Shown here piece after piece: positions 34,325 to 46,248 of a DNA stretch of 64,000 bases. Positions within the stretch are counted from its first letter, which is position 1, and each line of letters begins with the position of its first letter. Made by a program: the position numbers and the translations under genes. Origin of the DNA: Gnomoniopsis sp. IMI 355080 (Eukaryota; Ascomycota; Sordariomycetes; Diaporthales; Gnomoniaceae); NCBI GenBank assembly GCA_027946555.1, contig JAPEVC010000123.1:42615-106614 (forward strand), given 5' to 3'. Under the pieces are notes generated by a model. That model was not told the origin of the DNA. It saw only the letters and a list, made by a program, of their open reading frames with translations, and made no database searches.

Positions 34325-34950
34325 TGATGAGAATTGTCTGTGTCGATGGATTTCATTTGTGTATATACTACAAGCTTGTACAGCAGCATAGCGTGGCGAA
34401 AGGGGAACTCCATGAATTTCAATGTCTTTGTCTTTGTCTTTGTCTTGAGTATTTAGGAAGGATGTAATTTCTGAAAGCAAAAACGTCGCTTATTGTCGAA
34501 GGATCGCAGCCCTTGCTGTCTGTGGGAATGTACCTTGCATATGACCCGGCCTCGTGGTCTCGTAGACGATGCTGATGATGCTTGGCAATATTGAGTTTAG
34601 ATTTTCCCTTCCAGTCAAAGACCCACATTGATTGACCACCAGAAAATCAACCTGCCATGAAAAAGCATGCAAGAGCCACAAGGCTGAATGAGGATTGTCG
34701 GCCATGGTCTCGTTTCTTTTGTCAGGGTGGCCTGGCCAGTCGTTCCCGGCGCAGGGTACAGACAGTATTTAGATACCGGCCTAGTGGGGCCAAAAAGTTC
34801 CTGGACTTCTGAATTCACCACATCCCAGAGCTCTTTTTTGGACCGCAACAACCAAACATTTTCTTCCTCTCACAGTCTGCGTTTCAATACATGTTCTTCA
34901 CAGTCCACTTAACATAGCAACAAAAATACCACGCCGGTAACTAAATCATC
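34325..34950. other. Rpc37 promoter region
   Basis: About 630 bp with a short GTCTTT microsatellite near its left end. The last 200 bp are the likely promoter and leader of the Rpc37 gene. No gene is seen. Confidence 0.5.
34424..34446. repeat. GTCTTT hexanucleotide microsatellite
   Basis: Nearly four copies of GTCTTT in a row (23 nt), located 100 bp after the proline-rich frame, probably in its 3' untranslated region. Confidence 0.85.
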
Positions 34951-36294
34951 ATGGATACCGATGCGGTGCTTATAGACCCAGCCCTCTCGGCGCATAGCAG
35001 CCAAACCCTCCCCGCCAACCCTCCTCGTCACATCCCGTCCGCCTCCGCCGCCGACGACGACGATCCCGTTGTTGCGACCTACCAAATCCTGCTGAAGCCT
35101 TCTAAATCAGCCCAGCACAATCTCACAATCTTGGAAGCCCCCAACAAGATCGACCCCAAGAAAGACCGCGCCCCGCTCGAGCTGCGCACCAAGCCGGGCA
35201 CCGGTATGTTCGAGGTCGATTTTCCGCTCGACCACAGCGCCGCCTACGATCGCAACAAGGGCATGAACTGGGGAGCAGCTCTGCAGAAGAGCACCGAGGC
35301 CAAAAAGGGCGGTAGTCATGGTCTTGCTGGTGGATTTGGTGTCGGCGCACCGCCTGCGCGTGCCCCGAGGGGTGGGAGGGGTGCGGATGCGATTGACTAT
35401 GGCATGGAGTGGAACGAAGCACTGCGGAGGGACATGGTCCTGCGTACTCAGACGCTAGGTGGGCAGACGCCGGATGCTGGTGCTGAAAGCGGCTATATGG
35501 TAGCTGTCTTCGCTGGTGGTATGTGACTAACAATTCTTCACTACACATATGCTTCTCTAGCCGACTAACAGTAATTTGTCTTTCTTCCAGGCAACCTCCA
35601 CCTGACCTCAGCTTCATCCCTCATCCACCTCCGACCGCAGCCGCACCACATCGATGCAGCCAGCGAACAAGAACGCAACGCCCGCGGCATCAGCGCCGGC
35701 GGCGCCGCTTCCGCCCCCACCAAGGAAGCCGCGCGCGCCATCACCATGACGATCAAGCAATCCAAGGATGGCGGCGACAGCGACCTCGTGCAGGAGACAA
35801 TGGCGGACCGGCTCAAAAAGGTGCAGACCGAGACGTGGCGCAAGATGCGTTACGTGCACGACGAAAGCTCCGATGCGTGGGCCATGAGCGAGGAGGTGCT
35901 GTACCTCGACGATCACGCCACGGGCAAGGAAGCTGGTGGTGGTGGGCATGCCGTCGCCGAGCTGGCGGACAAGGTGGCGGCGCTGAGCACGGGCTGGCGG
36001 GAAGTGAGCATGTTGGAGACGACGAGCGGCATTCAAAACCCCGAGGCCGGGGTCAAGGTGGAGATCTCGGACGATGATGTGCCGGGCAATACTCCTGCAG
36101 CTGCTGTGAGCAAGGCGAAGGGCAAGGGCAAGGCTACTACTGATGTAGGCGCCGACAGCAAGGCAGCCGGCACGGCCAAGACGACCGCGAGCTCTTCAGC
36201 TACGTCCAACACCAGGGGTAAGCGATCATCAACAAGTACCAACAGCACCGCGAAGGCGGGCCCCTCAACCAAAGCCAAGAAGAGCAAATCCTGA
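34951..36294 (+). CDS. rpc37: RNA polymerase III subunit Rpc37 (RPC5 family)
   Basis: Two exons, 34951-35518 and 35591-36294, give 423 residues. The 72-nt intron has a GTATGT donor and a TTCCAG acceptor. The family core begins DDPVVATYQILLKP and continues through LELRTKPGTGMFEVDFPL and a KGMNWGAALQKS block. After the intron it resumes as NLHLTSASSLIHLRPQPHHI, the well-known Rpc5/Sin-type segment, then MTIKQSKDGG and ETWRKMRYVHDE. Rpc37 pairs with Rpc53 in a TFIIF-like heterodimer of Pol III that acts in initiation, termination and reinitiation of tRNA and 5S transcription. The last 80 residues are Lys/Ala/Ser/Thr-rich and probably disordered. A Gly/Arg-rich insertion (ARAPRGGRGAD) splits the core near residue 140. 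Confidence 0.9.
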
Positions 36295-37129
36295 ACAAGT
36301 GGACGAGATCTGAGGCAGCACAAAACAAATATCTCAAGCAAAGGAGCCGAGAAGAACGAATCCTGATTAGTGGACGGCGTCTTCGGAAGTATCCTGGAGA
36401 AAAAGCACAACTTCAACGACTTATGAGGAGAAGAGGATACTAATTCTAGCCTGGCGTTTGCGGTTTAGGGTCTTGATAACTTTGACACAATGAAGTGGGC
36501 GAAGGAAGGGTCGCCATATATATATAAATGCATGGGAAGGGCGTTCAGGTGCGGCATAACATGGATGGTAACAATACCCAATAGCCCGATAGCGAGGCAC
36601 AAAATGGTCATTGAATTTGGAAATTACAACGCCTGAGAACTATGTATTCGTAAGACAGATACTACGAAGTCGCTGATAGTAGTAGTAGTCCTGATCCATT
36701 TGTGCGTGGATGCCCTTCGAATAAGAAGGGTACACATTTCCCATTTTGCTGTCTTTGCTCATCTACACCGAGTCTCACGAGTTTGGAAAAACGCTGTCTC
36801 ATGATAGGCATTATCGAGCAAGGCTTGCACCAGTCCAGCTTTCCGGTTGCCTCCAAACCGCCGAGTCCGGTTTTGTTGAATCACCAGCCGATTATGCCGC
36901 TGTAATACATTGCGCCGTGAACAGAACCCGTAAAGCTTGGTGATCGTCTGCAGTTGCATGCTTTACTCGCAGTATCATAGACGAAATGCTGTTTCCAATA
37001 ATGTTGAGCTACTATTCGTCGTAGCTGCCTTTCACTTTAAAGTACCGCTAAGAAGGCTGGAACCAACCGACCAAATGCCGAACAAGTGCCGATAAATTAT
37101 CCTGATGAGTGGTGGTGATCTCGGCTTTC
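36295..37129. other. Convergent intergenic region, Rpc37 and PAT1
   Basis: About 830 bp of 3' flanks with a short AT dinucleotide run near 36520. No coding or RNA feature is recognised. Confidence 0.5.
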
Positions 37130-39759
37130 TTACCCAAGAAGTGACACGTCAAGGCCGATGGCCTGCATGAACAGGTTGACATTAGCAAGACGCTGCTGTG
37201 ACAAGTCCATCGGTAGCGTCTTTGCCACTTCGACAGTTCCGAGCACACGGTCCTTGACAGCAACCACAAGGCGCTGCTGCTGCTCAGCACTTGCGCCAAT
37301 ACCGAGAGCAGCAAGAAGCTGCCAGACATAACCGTCCTCGCCAGAGGCAGGAGAGCCAGGGAAGATGTGTGGCAGAGTCGGTTCGATGAGGTTGAAGAAG
37401 TTCGAGTAATTTTGCTCCCTGGACGAGATTCGTTAGTCGTGACGCTCGCGGTCAAAAGTTCTTGGCAAACTCACCAGGTACCACCATCCTGAGTCCGGAT
37501 GGTATCTCTGCCACCAGCGGACTGTATCATAATTTCGGCACGGCTCAGAATCATGGTCAAGAAACTAACTCCAACACGAGTCCTGGCGACGAGGTCCACG
37601 TTGACGTTCGAGACGAAGAGACCAAGAATTCCGGTGACCATGTTGAGACCGAGCTCTCCCAAAAAGACGAAGAGCGTGTTGCACACGGCGAGACTAAAGA
37701 GCTCGATATCCTCCCGGAGCTTGGCATCAAGGTCGACGTATCCGTCGGTGACAGAGCCACGGCGGACAACATCAAGCTTATCGAGGTTCACAATGATCAT
37801 GGTGAGGATCGTGGTGCGTTGCTCAAGATTAGTGTGTCGGAAAACCCGTGCGACCATCTTCTTTCCCTTGGCAGTTTCAAGCATCGCAACGAAGGGATGG
37901 ATGGCGGCACCAGCAGGCACAGGTTCGTGAATCTTGAGTTCACGCCACAGCTTCTCGTTAAGCTTCTGGCTCACTTCTCTCCACTCCACGTGCGCTTGAA
38001 TTAGGTCCGTGTTACCCTCATCGTTGACTGGTGGGGGCATCTTGCGCTCGTGATCCTCAAGCTTCATGAGCGTGTCGTATACCTTTTCAACATCCTGAAG
38101 CACTGTCTTCCGGTTATATCCGGCACCGTGTGGCTTCTGTGGAGTACCCTGGCGGTTGGCATCGCCACTACTGTCGGCGCGCTTGATGTTGAGAAGAGGC
38201 TTGGGAGTCTTGGCATTGCTAAATGAGATCTTACCAAGACTGCCTTCGATGACGAGCTGCGAGTTCTTGGGCTTGTTCTTGGCGGCCTCAACAGCCCGTT
38301 GCACCTGCTGTTCCATGCGCTGCATATGGTTCTCGGGCCCAGCACGGTGACGGCCGCGGTGCCCGCCCTGACGATTCCCAGTCTGATAGAGATAGGTTTG
38401 TGCGAAGTTGTTCAATGGCTGGCTTGGATTTTGACGCTGTCCACCGCGAATCTGGTTGTGTACCTGGTAGTAGAAGTCTTCGGCAAGCGCATCATCCGTG
38501 CCGTGGTCTGCCGGATTACCCGTGGCTGAGACTAGCTGTTGGAGCTGGATACGAGTAATGAAATTCTTGTCGTGGGGTGTCATGATGCCGTTGTCTCGGG
38601 ACAGCTGGTAGATCTTGTGGTTACGCTTGGCCCGGATCGCCTCTCGCTCCAGGTGGGCGGCCCTATCAGCCTCAGAGAGGTGGGCCAACTGTGCAGGGTG
38701 GGTGATAATGGGCTGTTGACCCATGGACCCTTGAGATTGGTGGGCAGGACGAGTTGGGAACTGAGCTTGCATACCCATACGAACAGCGTCACCTGAAATC
38801 CGGTTGGGATTCTGCAGGATCTGGGTGGGTTGCATCTGCTGCGGCATTGGCTGAGGAACCTGCTGGCGTTGTTGGGCCAAGGGACTAGGAGCATGAGGAA
38901 CATCCTCATGAGGCTGCTGAGACTTTGACTGCGGTCGCTGGAGGATCTGAATGGGTTGACCATGGCTGGGGTACTGAGGAGCGTGATTTGCGTGCTGTTG
39001 ATCGACTGAAGAACCAACGCGCTGCTCACTGCGATTCGGGCGCGAGTATAAGTCATTCATCTCAAACCCGCCTTGAACAGGGTGTTGATCCTGGGGCTGC
39101 GAACCAGACTGCTGGTGAGGAGCTTGCGCGGCAGCAGCAGCATTGTACTGAGCTTGCTTCTTTGCCTGAGCCTCAGCTCTCATTGCGGCCTCCACCTCTT
39201 CCAAGCTCATGACCTTGCGCGAAGCAGATGGAACGGGGGCAGGAGCCGACTGAGCAGGAATCGGTGTCGACTGTTGCTGGGGAGCAGTGCCCCAGAGAGT
39301 TGGGTCAACCTGCAGATCCATGCCGGGCTGTTGCATCTCGTACTTCTCGTACCCGGTACGCGCGGGTCTCTGAGCAGGTTGCGCGTAACCGTAATATTGC
39401 TGATTCTGGATTTGCTGGACTGGGGCCGGAGGACCATGGCGGATGTTGGGATTGTTGCGGCTGTAGAGCAGTTGCTCCTCGTCGATAGCGTTTGCTACCT
39501 GGGCGGTTCGTCCGAAGAAGTCGAAGTCCTTGCCAACCGCGCCGCCGCTTGGGCCAGCATCACCGCCGAAGGTGTCATCGTTGAGCTCGTCGCCGGCCTC
39601 TTGAAGCTGATCGCCCAAGCCATCGTAGGTATCTTCGAAGTCAACCGCATCTCCGCTAGTGTCTTGTTGGCCGGAGAGTCCTGCAAATGGGTCATGAGCC
39701 TGGGAGAAGCCAGGCGCGCCCTGATTGTGGCCCGACGTGTCGAAGCCAAAAAAGGACAT
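37130..39759 (-). CDS. pat1: mRNA decay factor Pat1
   Basis: Two exons, 39759-37475 and 37418-37130, give 857 residues. The 56-nt intron has a GTGAGT donor and a TCCAG acceptor. Residues 1-30 (MSFFGFDTSGHN) are the conserved N-terminus that binds the helicase Dhh1. Residues 80-400 are Gln/Pro-rich and probably disordered, fitting a P-body scaffold. The middle region has the TPRD-like HDKNFITRIQLQQLVS and AEDFYYQVHNQIRGGQ segments. The C-terminal alpha-alpha superhelix runs from about 510 to the end, through RADSSGDANRQGTPQKP, RKTVLQDVEKVYDTLMKLE and LFMQAIGLDVSLLG. Pat1 links Lsm1-7 and the decapping enzyme and promotes translational repression and 5'-3' decay in the cytoplasm. Large open frames on the opposite strand are shadows of the Gln-rich codons. 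Confidence 0.93.
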
Positions 39760-41646
39760 TTTCAGGATGGTCGGATTCGAGTTTCAAATTTGAGAATCGA
39801 GGAAAGAGATGCTGGCAAGGATTAGTTTGGGATGATCTGAGATAAATATTCCAGTTGTAAGGACTAAGTAAGCCAAATGAGGTGGTATGTCGGATTGCTA
39901 ACGCGCTGCTTCTTTTTTTCCTGGTCAAGCTGGCAAAGAAACCACAAGTCCGATGCGAGACGTCGTCTTGCTAGCGAGTAGCCACTCCCAACCCCGATAG
40001 AACCTGATCGCGCGCGATGGGAACTGGACTGCAGGTGACAAAACAAGGCAAATGTGGCAGGAAGACGCGACGGTGTTGCGATAGCGTTGAAGGCGGAGGT
40101 TGAAGTGGATCTAAAATCAAGCGCGTGGCGGGGAAGGAGGGGCTTGTGCACGCATCGCAGTCCTTGTCGACGACAATGGCGAAGACCCTATAGATGGGAG
40201 GGGATGGGGAGCTTTCAGTAGAGGGCAAGCAGAGAAGACTTACAGATTAGAAGAAGTCAGGGTCTGTGATATCTCCAGAGGTTGTATGTATCATCATGTT
40301 GAAGAGAACAGGACGATGGAAGCAGCCAGATATGAGCTCCTGTCTGTTGCCCAGCCAGTCAGGTAACAATCGGACTTTGCAGAAAGATCAGAACAGAGTG
40401 TAAAAGCGATCTGACAATAGGAAATGGACCATGTACAGCGCCAAAGTTGAGAGTTGCTGGACGACGTAGTTGATGATCAAAGGTGGTAGTGACGGAATTT
40501 CGGTGGTCTACGACTTTGGACGTCAAGTTGGCTCTAGCATGGCGCTTGGGCCACCCACAGCTGAGTGGGTTGTTCTGGCTGTGTGGATTGGGGAGCTTCT
40601 TATTTTTAGCGGCCTTGCAGTCTCAAACAATTGAAGTACCTTTGACAGGAAGGCTGCATGCGTCTATTGCTCACAATTTCCACCAGGTTTCCCTGGGCAC
40701 CTTCGTTAGCTATTGTCTGATACAATGCAGCAGGCACCTGTTCCCCCTAATGACATTGAGTTTGTTACTGACCTTCAGGAAAAGCTCAGCATAAGAGAAT
40801 GCCAGTGGTACTGCCGTTAGGTCAACTAACTACAAGACTGCTTGCTGGAGGCATTCTCCGTTTTAGACTTCCCGCAGGATGAGACTCAAGGAGTTCATCT
40901 CAACAGTGATCAGCCTAACTGATTGTCTCTGACAAAAAAAAGTACACGTACAATATCAAACGTGGTGGATCAGACACCAATGAGGGTTGCATTGAACTTC
41001 ACTATAGTCGCAACTCCATATAAGTACCACACCATGGAGCCAAACACACAAAGTATTGTCCCGAGTCTGTTGGTTTGATGCATTCTTACAAATTATTACC
41101 ACTATTGTCAATTCACCTCTCCTTGATAAACAATCTTTAACAGACCTCCACTGAATAATTTACTTGTGGCAACTACAGAATCCAAAGTTCCTTAGCTTAG
41201 CACCACTGTGTGGATTACCTAATTGCCCATGTCTCACCTGCTTCTGGGAAAATAGGGGCTATCCCATGGACGATTCATATCGTTCGGTTGACGCGGCTTG
41301 GCTGGACGCTTTCTAACTCTATGCCTTCCAGGAGCTGAAAAGAATACGGCCTCCACATTACTCACTTCTCCCAAACTTTGTGAGGAGTTTCTCTCGGAGT
41401 GGTCAACACAAAAGCAATACAAGAGAATGGTGCGGTGACGGTCAAATCGCGTGCCGTTTACAGAATCGCGATTGCAACCAGCAATCCACCTGGAACCTAC
41501 AGCGCTGCGAACGTTTGGTCGCACAACCTTGTGTCCACCCGCAGAAAGGCCACGCATCTTCATCAACCATACTGCGAGCTTTACCGACACTCCTTATCAT
41601 CGAATAACAAAGTTCCTTCGCGTCGTCATTGCCTCCGACGCCCAAG
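39760..41646. other. 1.9 kb between PAT1 and the KTR gene
   Basis: Divergent promoter region. The first 500 bp hold the PAT1 leader and promoter. No gene, RNA or mobile element is recognised. Short frames near 41234-41759 lack support. Confidence 0.5.
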
Positions 41647-43141
41647 ATGGCAGCAGGAAGCGCCCGCTACGTGCGGTACATCTTAATCGCCTTCTTCGTA
41701 CGTGTCCCGTCTTTCATACCCTGATCCCTCGGCTCCTCCGGGCGCGAGCCTTTCTATGACAATCAGACCCGTTCTCATGCTGACAACCAGGATAGCTTGT
41801 AGCCTTGTGGTACTTCGTCTCCCAATCTTCGTACTCGAACATCGCAGTACAAAACCCGATCTCTTTTCCTAGTGGAGGCAAGGCCAGCACTGGCGCAAGC
41901 GGTGGCGATAGCAAAGAGGCGGGACAGTACACACCACCTACCACACCGAATACTCCCGCCGATCTGGGCTCTAGTCCCCTCACGACCGAGCCTGGCAGCT
42001 CTCCGCAATGGGCAGATCTCACGGGCATTGCACCCGGCCCACGCATGAACGCCACCTTTGTGACCTTGGCTCGTAACTCGGACGTTTGGGACATTGCGCG
42101 ATCCATCCGCCAGATTGAGGACCGCTTCAACCGCCGCTACAACTACGACTGGGTTTTTCTTAATGACAAACCCTTTGACGCAACTTTCAAAAAGGTCACG
42201 ACGTCCTTGGTCTCTGGCAAGACGCATTATGGCGAGATCCCACAGGAGCACTGGTCGTTCCCTTCCCACATTGACCAGGAAAAGGCCAAGAAGGTCCGCG
42301 AGGACATGAAGGAACGGAAGATCATCTATGGCGACTCGGTCAGCTACCGTCACATGTGCCGATTCGAGTCTGGCTTCTTTTTCCGCCAGCCGCTAATGAT
42401 GAACTACGACTACTACTGGCGTGTCGAGCCCAGCGTCGAGATCTTCTGTGACGTTCACTACGATCCTTTCCGAGTCATGCATGAGCAGGGCAAGAAATAC
42501 AGCTTTGTCCTCAGTCTGTACGAATACGTGGAGACCATTCCTACGCTCTGGGACAGTGTGAAGAAGTTCATCAAGAACCACCCCGAGCACATTGTTAAGG
42601 ACAACTCTCTTGGTTTCCTCAGCGACGACGGAGGCGAGTCGTATAATCACTGTCATTTCGTAAGTACACCCCGGCAATATACGATAAAGCGCGCTTGTCA
42701 GCTGCTAATTGATTGTAGTGGTCCAACTTTGAGATTGGTAGTTTGAACTGGCTGCGGTCCCAGGCATACCTTGACTACTTTGAGTCGTTGGACAAGGACG
42801 GCGGATTCTTTTACGAGCGATGGGGCGACGCTCCCGTCCACTCTATTGCTGCTGGACTCATGCTGAAGAAGGAAGAGATCCACTTTTTCAACGACATTGC
42901 ATACTACCACATTCCTTTCACGCATTGTCCGACCGGTGAGGCTCTTCGAACGCAGCTGCAATGTCACTGCAACCCGAAGGACAACTTTGACTGGAAGGGT
43001 TACTCATGTAAGCCTGATTGCCCTTGTTTTCCTACCCAGTTTCTACAGTAGACCTTGCTGACCGGACCCGCAGGCACATCGCGGTACTTCGACATTAACG
43101 GTATTGCCAAACCTGAGGGATGGGAGGACCAGACGGGCTAG
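41647..43141 (+). CDS. Alpha-1,2-mannosyltransferase, KTR/KRE2 family (GT15)
   Basis: Four exons: 41647-41697, 41796-42659, 42719-43007 and 43074-43141, giving 423 residues. Exon 1 encodes the cytoplasmic tip MAAGSARYVRYILIAFF, and the exon join completes a single signal-anchor helix, typical of Golgi type II proteins. A Pro/Gly/Ser-rich stem runs to about residue 85. The catalytic domain has NATFVTLARNSDVWDI, YDWVFLNDKPFD, CRFESGFFFRQPLM, YYWRVEPSVEIFCD with its metal-type acidic residues, and HFWSNFEIGSLNW with the conserved Glu310. GT15 enzymes transfer mannose from GDP-mannose in alpha-1,2 linkage onto O- and N-glycans in the Golgi. Four late cysteines (HCPTG, CHC and the SCTSRY join) match the disulfide pattern of the family. 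The exact paralogue (Mnt1/Kre2 or Ktr type) is undecided. Confidence 0.93.
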
Positions 43142-43556
43142 ACTGGAATGAAAATTAGCTGTCATCATATATGCACTTTATTCCAACTTTTCGGCAGATG
43201 AGGTCTTGCGATGAGACACATTCTACGTGCATCTTAGGGAGGTTTTCAAAAACATCCGGTAGGCGTCTGGGCAATCGATGGACAGGCCGGATTGGGTAGT
43301 CCTGGAGGTCTCTAGGAAGAGGGCCATGGTGTATACAATAGCACCAGTATTTTCTCTGGGCCAATTTGAAAATTTGTTTATGATACTGTTGATGTTGATG
43401 TACATGCCGGTCCCCCTCATCTCTTGATTGCTCCATGATGAAGGGAGACAACAGTGAACAACACGATGCATTCCGAGGCATGCCCTATTGGATTTGCGGT
43501 CCTCAGTCCCTGTATCGGGGTGTTCTCAGGCTGGATCCCATCACTCTCATTACCAC
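43142..43556. other. Convergent intergenic region, KTR and uS12m
   Basis: About 415 bp of shared 3' flank. No feature recognised. Confidence 0.5.
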
Positions 43557-44176
43557 CTAGCTAACAGAAGCCTTCTTGGGCTTCTTCGTGCCATATTTAC
43601 TCCTCGCATTCGTCCGATTGGTAACACCACCCAGATCCAACGCTCCTCGCACCAACTTGTATCGCACACCAGGACAATCCTGAGCACGTCCACCCCTCAC
43701 CAACACCACACTGTGCTGCTGAATGTTGTGCCCCTCACCGGGAATGTACGCGGTGATGGTTTTCCCTGTGGTTAAGCGCACACGTGCAGTCTTTCGCTCG
43801 CCTGAATTGGGCTTCTTGGGCTTGGTGATGCCGACTTTGACGCAGACGCCTTTACGCTGAGGGTCGTGGCCTTCGGCAAGGGCAGGCGAGATGGCGTGGC
43901 GGGCGCGGCGCGGTTTTCGGCAGCCCTGACGCAAATGTTAGTGTTGGACTGGCTGGTATTAATCAATTTTTTGAGACGATCATAAAAAAGAAATCTACAT
44001 ACCCTCAGGACTTGATTGAGGGTTGCTTGTTGAGGTGGTGTCGAGGAGAAGGCACGGATGGGTGTCGCGAAGGCTGGCTTTGCGAAGGCTGTTCGGAATA
44101 TTGATGTTGTTGCTGTTGGGATCTGTGCCCGTCGTATTGAAGGCATCAAAAGATGCCGCAGCATTGGCATGGCCAT
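43557..44176 (-). CDS. Mitochondrial small ribosomal subunit protein uS12m
   Basis: Two exons, 44176-44003 and 43925-43557, give 180 residues. The 77-nt intron has a GTATGT donor and a CGTCAG acceptor and falls exactly between the targeting region and the conserved body. Residues 1-45 are basic and hydroxylated with no acidic residues, a mitochondrial presequence, and RAFSSTP looks like the cleavage area. The body starts at TLNQVLRGCRKPRRAR and includes KPKKPNSGERKTARVRL, the decoding-centre loop, and YIPGEGHNIQQHSVVLVRGG, RAQDCPGVRYKLVRGALD and ARSKYGTKKPK. uS12 contacts the decoding site of the small subunit, and its PKKPNS loop is where streptomycin-resistance changes arise in bacteria. 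It is divergent to the acyl-CoA dehydrogenase gene, also mitochondrial. Confidence 0.95.
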
Positions 44177-44806
44177 TGTGGGTGGTATTTGAAGCTGTGT
44201 GAGGGCACAACTTGCAGGTCAAGCCGTTACCAATGCTCATTTTACAGGAGTCGCGATGTCGCACGCTTCTCGAAATCTCAGGTGGTCCGTGCGGTCTCTC
44301 TTAGTCATTCACATGCGCTGAATGTTGTTTTAGCAGCCCAGACCCAGCGTGCCGGCGAGGCCCATTACTCTCTTGTGCTGCAGAATTGCACAGGACGGCA
44401 GCGTTCCTGGAGGTATCTTTAATTCTGCAAAGGTATATTACAGCTAATCAATTACATGAGGCTATGTTATATATGTGGCAGACTGCCTACTTATGCGGTG
44501 CTTTGATAGATTCACTTTCTGTCCTGGTAGTTAGGTGCCCGGACTACGATGACGCTTTCATCATCAGGTGGACCCTGGCTTTGAAGTGCGCGCTCCGAGT
44601 ATCACCTAGTGCTTAGCCTCGGCTTAATCGCCCCCAATATCTACGGACACTTCTGCTGCCTCGCTTCGTTGACTTGCTTCTTGGGTTCTTGGTGATTTTT
44701 TGTTTCCTATTCAAATTACTTCGAAAATCGGAGACCCTCGAATACTGGCCTTATACACGTAACCTGCTGATCTCTATTCAATCTTATCCAGTCGCCTGCT
44801 AAAGCT
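44177..44806. promoter_or_regulatory. Shared promoter region of two mitochondrial-protein genes
   Basis: 630 bp separate the divergent start codons of uS12m and the acyl-CoA dehydrogenase. Nothing coding is supported here. That both products are mitochondrial makes a shared bidirectional promoter possible. No specific factor site was identified. Confidence 0.4.
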
Positions 44807-46248
44807 ATGTCTTCCGTCGCGAGAGCGTTGCGCCCGGCTGTCCGGGCAAGCGCACGAGGATACCACGGGCTGCGAACACTGCCCAGAATATCACGGCCCG
44901 TACAGAGGCTGGCATGTGTACAGAAGTGAGAAAGCCTCACTAAGAAGGAGAAAATGCCACATATTTACCAGATCATAGTGTCCGCCATCTCTCCACCACT
45001 CCCCGCCTCCACAACGACATCACCGATATACCTCCCACGCCCATCACCCATCTCTCCGAGGTTGAGCAGGCAATGCAAGAGACAGTCTCGAAATTTGCTA
45101 CGGATGTCATAGCCCCGAAAGTCCGCGAAATGGACGAAGCCGAGAAAATGGACCCAGCCATCGTCGAGCAGCTCTTCGAGCAGGGCCTTATGGGCATTGA
45201 GATCCCCGAAGAGTTCGGCGGAGCAGGCATGAACTTTACTGCAGGCATTCTGGCTATCGAGGAGCTCGCGCGCATCGATCCCTCGGTGAGCGTGCTGGTG
45301 GATGTGCACAACACACTCGTAAACACTGCCATCCTAAAGTGGGGGAGCAAAGACTTGCAGAAGCGGTTCCTGCCAAAGCTGGCAACAAACACCGTGGGCT
45401 CATTCTGTTTGTCGGAGCCCGTCTCCGGGTCAGATGCATTTGCTCTGGCAACCAAGGCGACCGAGACAAGCAGTGGATACAAAATATCCGGAAGCAAGAT
45501 GTGGATTACCAACTCCATGGAGGCCGATTTCTTCATTGTATTTGCAAACTTGGACCCGAGCAAGGGATACAAGGGCATTACGGCATTCATCGTGGAGAAG
45601 AACCAAAAGGGCTTCTCAATTGCCAAGAAGGAGAAGAAACTCGGTATCAAGGCTAGCAGCACGTGCGTCATCAACTTCGACGACGTAGAGGTGCCCAAGG
45701 AGAACTTGCTGGGTGAGGTTGGCCACGGGTACAAGTATGCCATTGGTCTGTTGAACGAGGGCCGGATAGGCATTGCTGCGCAAATGACTGGTTTGGCGCT
45801 GGGCGCGTGGGAGAACGCCGTCAAATACGTGTGGAATGACAGGAAGCAATTCGGCCAGCTGGTCGGCGAGTTCCAGGGCATGCAGCACCAGATCGCGCAG
45901 TCGTACACCGAGATCGCTGCCGCGCGGGCGCTTGTGTACAATGCATCGCGGAAAAAGGAAGCCGGTGAGGACTTTGTTCGGGACGCAGCTATGGCAAAGC
46001 TGTACGCATCACAGGTGGCCGGCAGGGTGAGTGGGCTTGCTATTGAGTGGATGGGAGGCATGGGTTTCGTGAGAGACGGCCCTGCAGAGAAATTCTGGAG
46101 GGATAGCAAGATTGGTGCCATATATGAGGGAACAAGCAACATTCAGTAAGTGAACTACCCCTACGAGGAGGGCTTCATCAACAACATACTGACATCAACT
46201 AGGCTGAACACCATTGCCAAGCTCTGTCAGAAGGAGTTCACGTATTAG
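44807..46248 (+). CDS. Mitochondrial acyl-CoA dehydrogenase (short/branched-chain type)
   Basis: Three exons, 44807-44925, 44979-46145 and 46203-46248, give 443 residues. Exon 1 encodes a basic mitochondrial presequence (MSSVARALRPAVRASARGYH). The 53-nt first intron has a GTGAGA donor and a CATAG acceptor and joins to VRHLSTTPRLHND, a second typical presequence segment. The enzyme has FCLSEPVSGSDAFAL (FAD contact), WITNSMEADFFIVFAN, GLLNEGRIGIAAQMTGLA, FGQLVGEFQGMQHQIA and IYEGTSNIQLNTIAK. The Glu of YEGT is the usual catalytic base of short- and branched-chain members. It oxidises acyl-CoA to enoyl-CoA in the matrix and passes electrons to ETF, in fatty acid or isoleucine/valine breakdown. 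The best match in my judgement is short/branched-chain (2-methylbutyryl-CoA) dehydrogenase. The opposite strand carries a 389-codon frame that is only a shadow. Confidence 0.94.

Noticed and set aside
39073..39825. 250-codon plus-strand frame
   Set aside because: Antisense to the Gln-rich part of PAT1. Gln/Pro codons read backwards make long Leu/Trp-rich frames without stops.
44973..46142. 389-codon open frame on the minus strand
   Set aside because: It lies exactly antisense to the acyl-CoA dehydrogenase, whose domains are unmistakable. The antisense protein has no recognisable domain.
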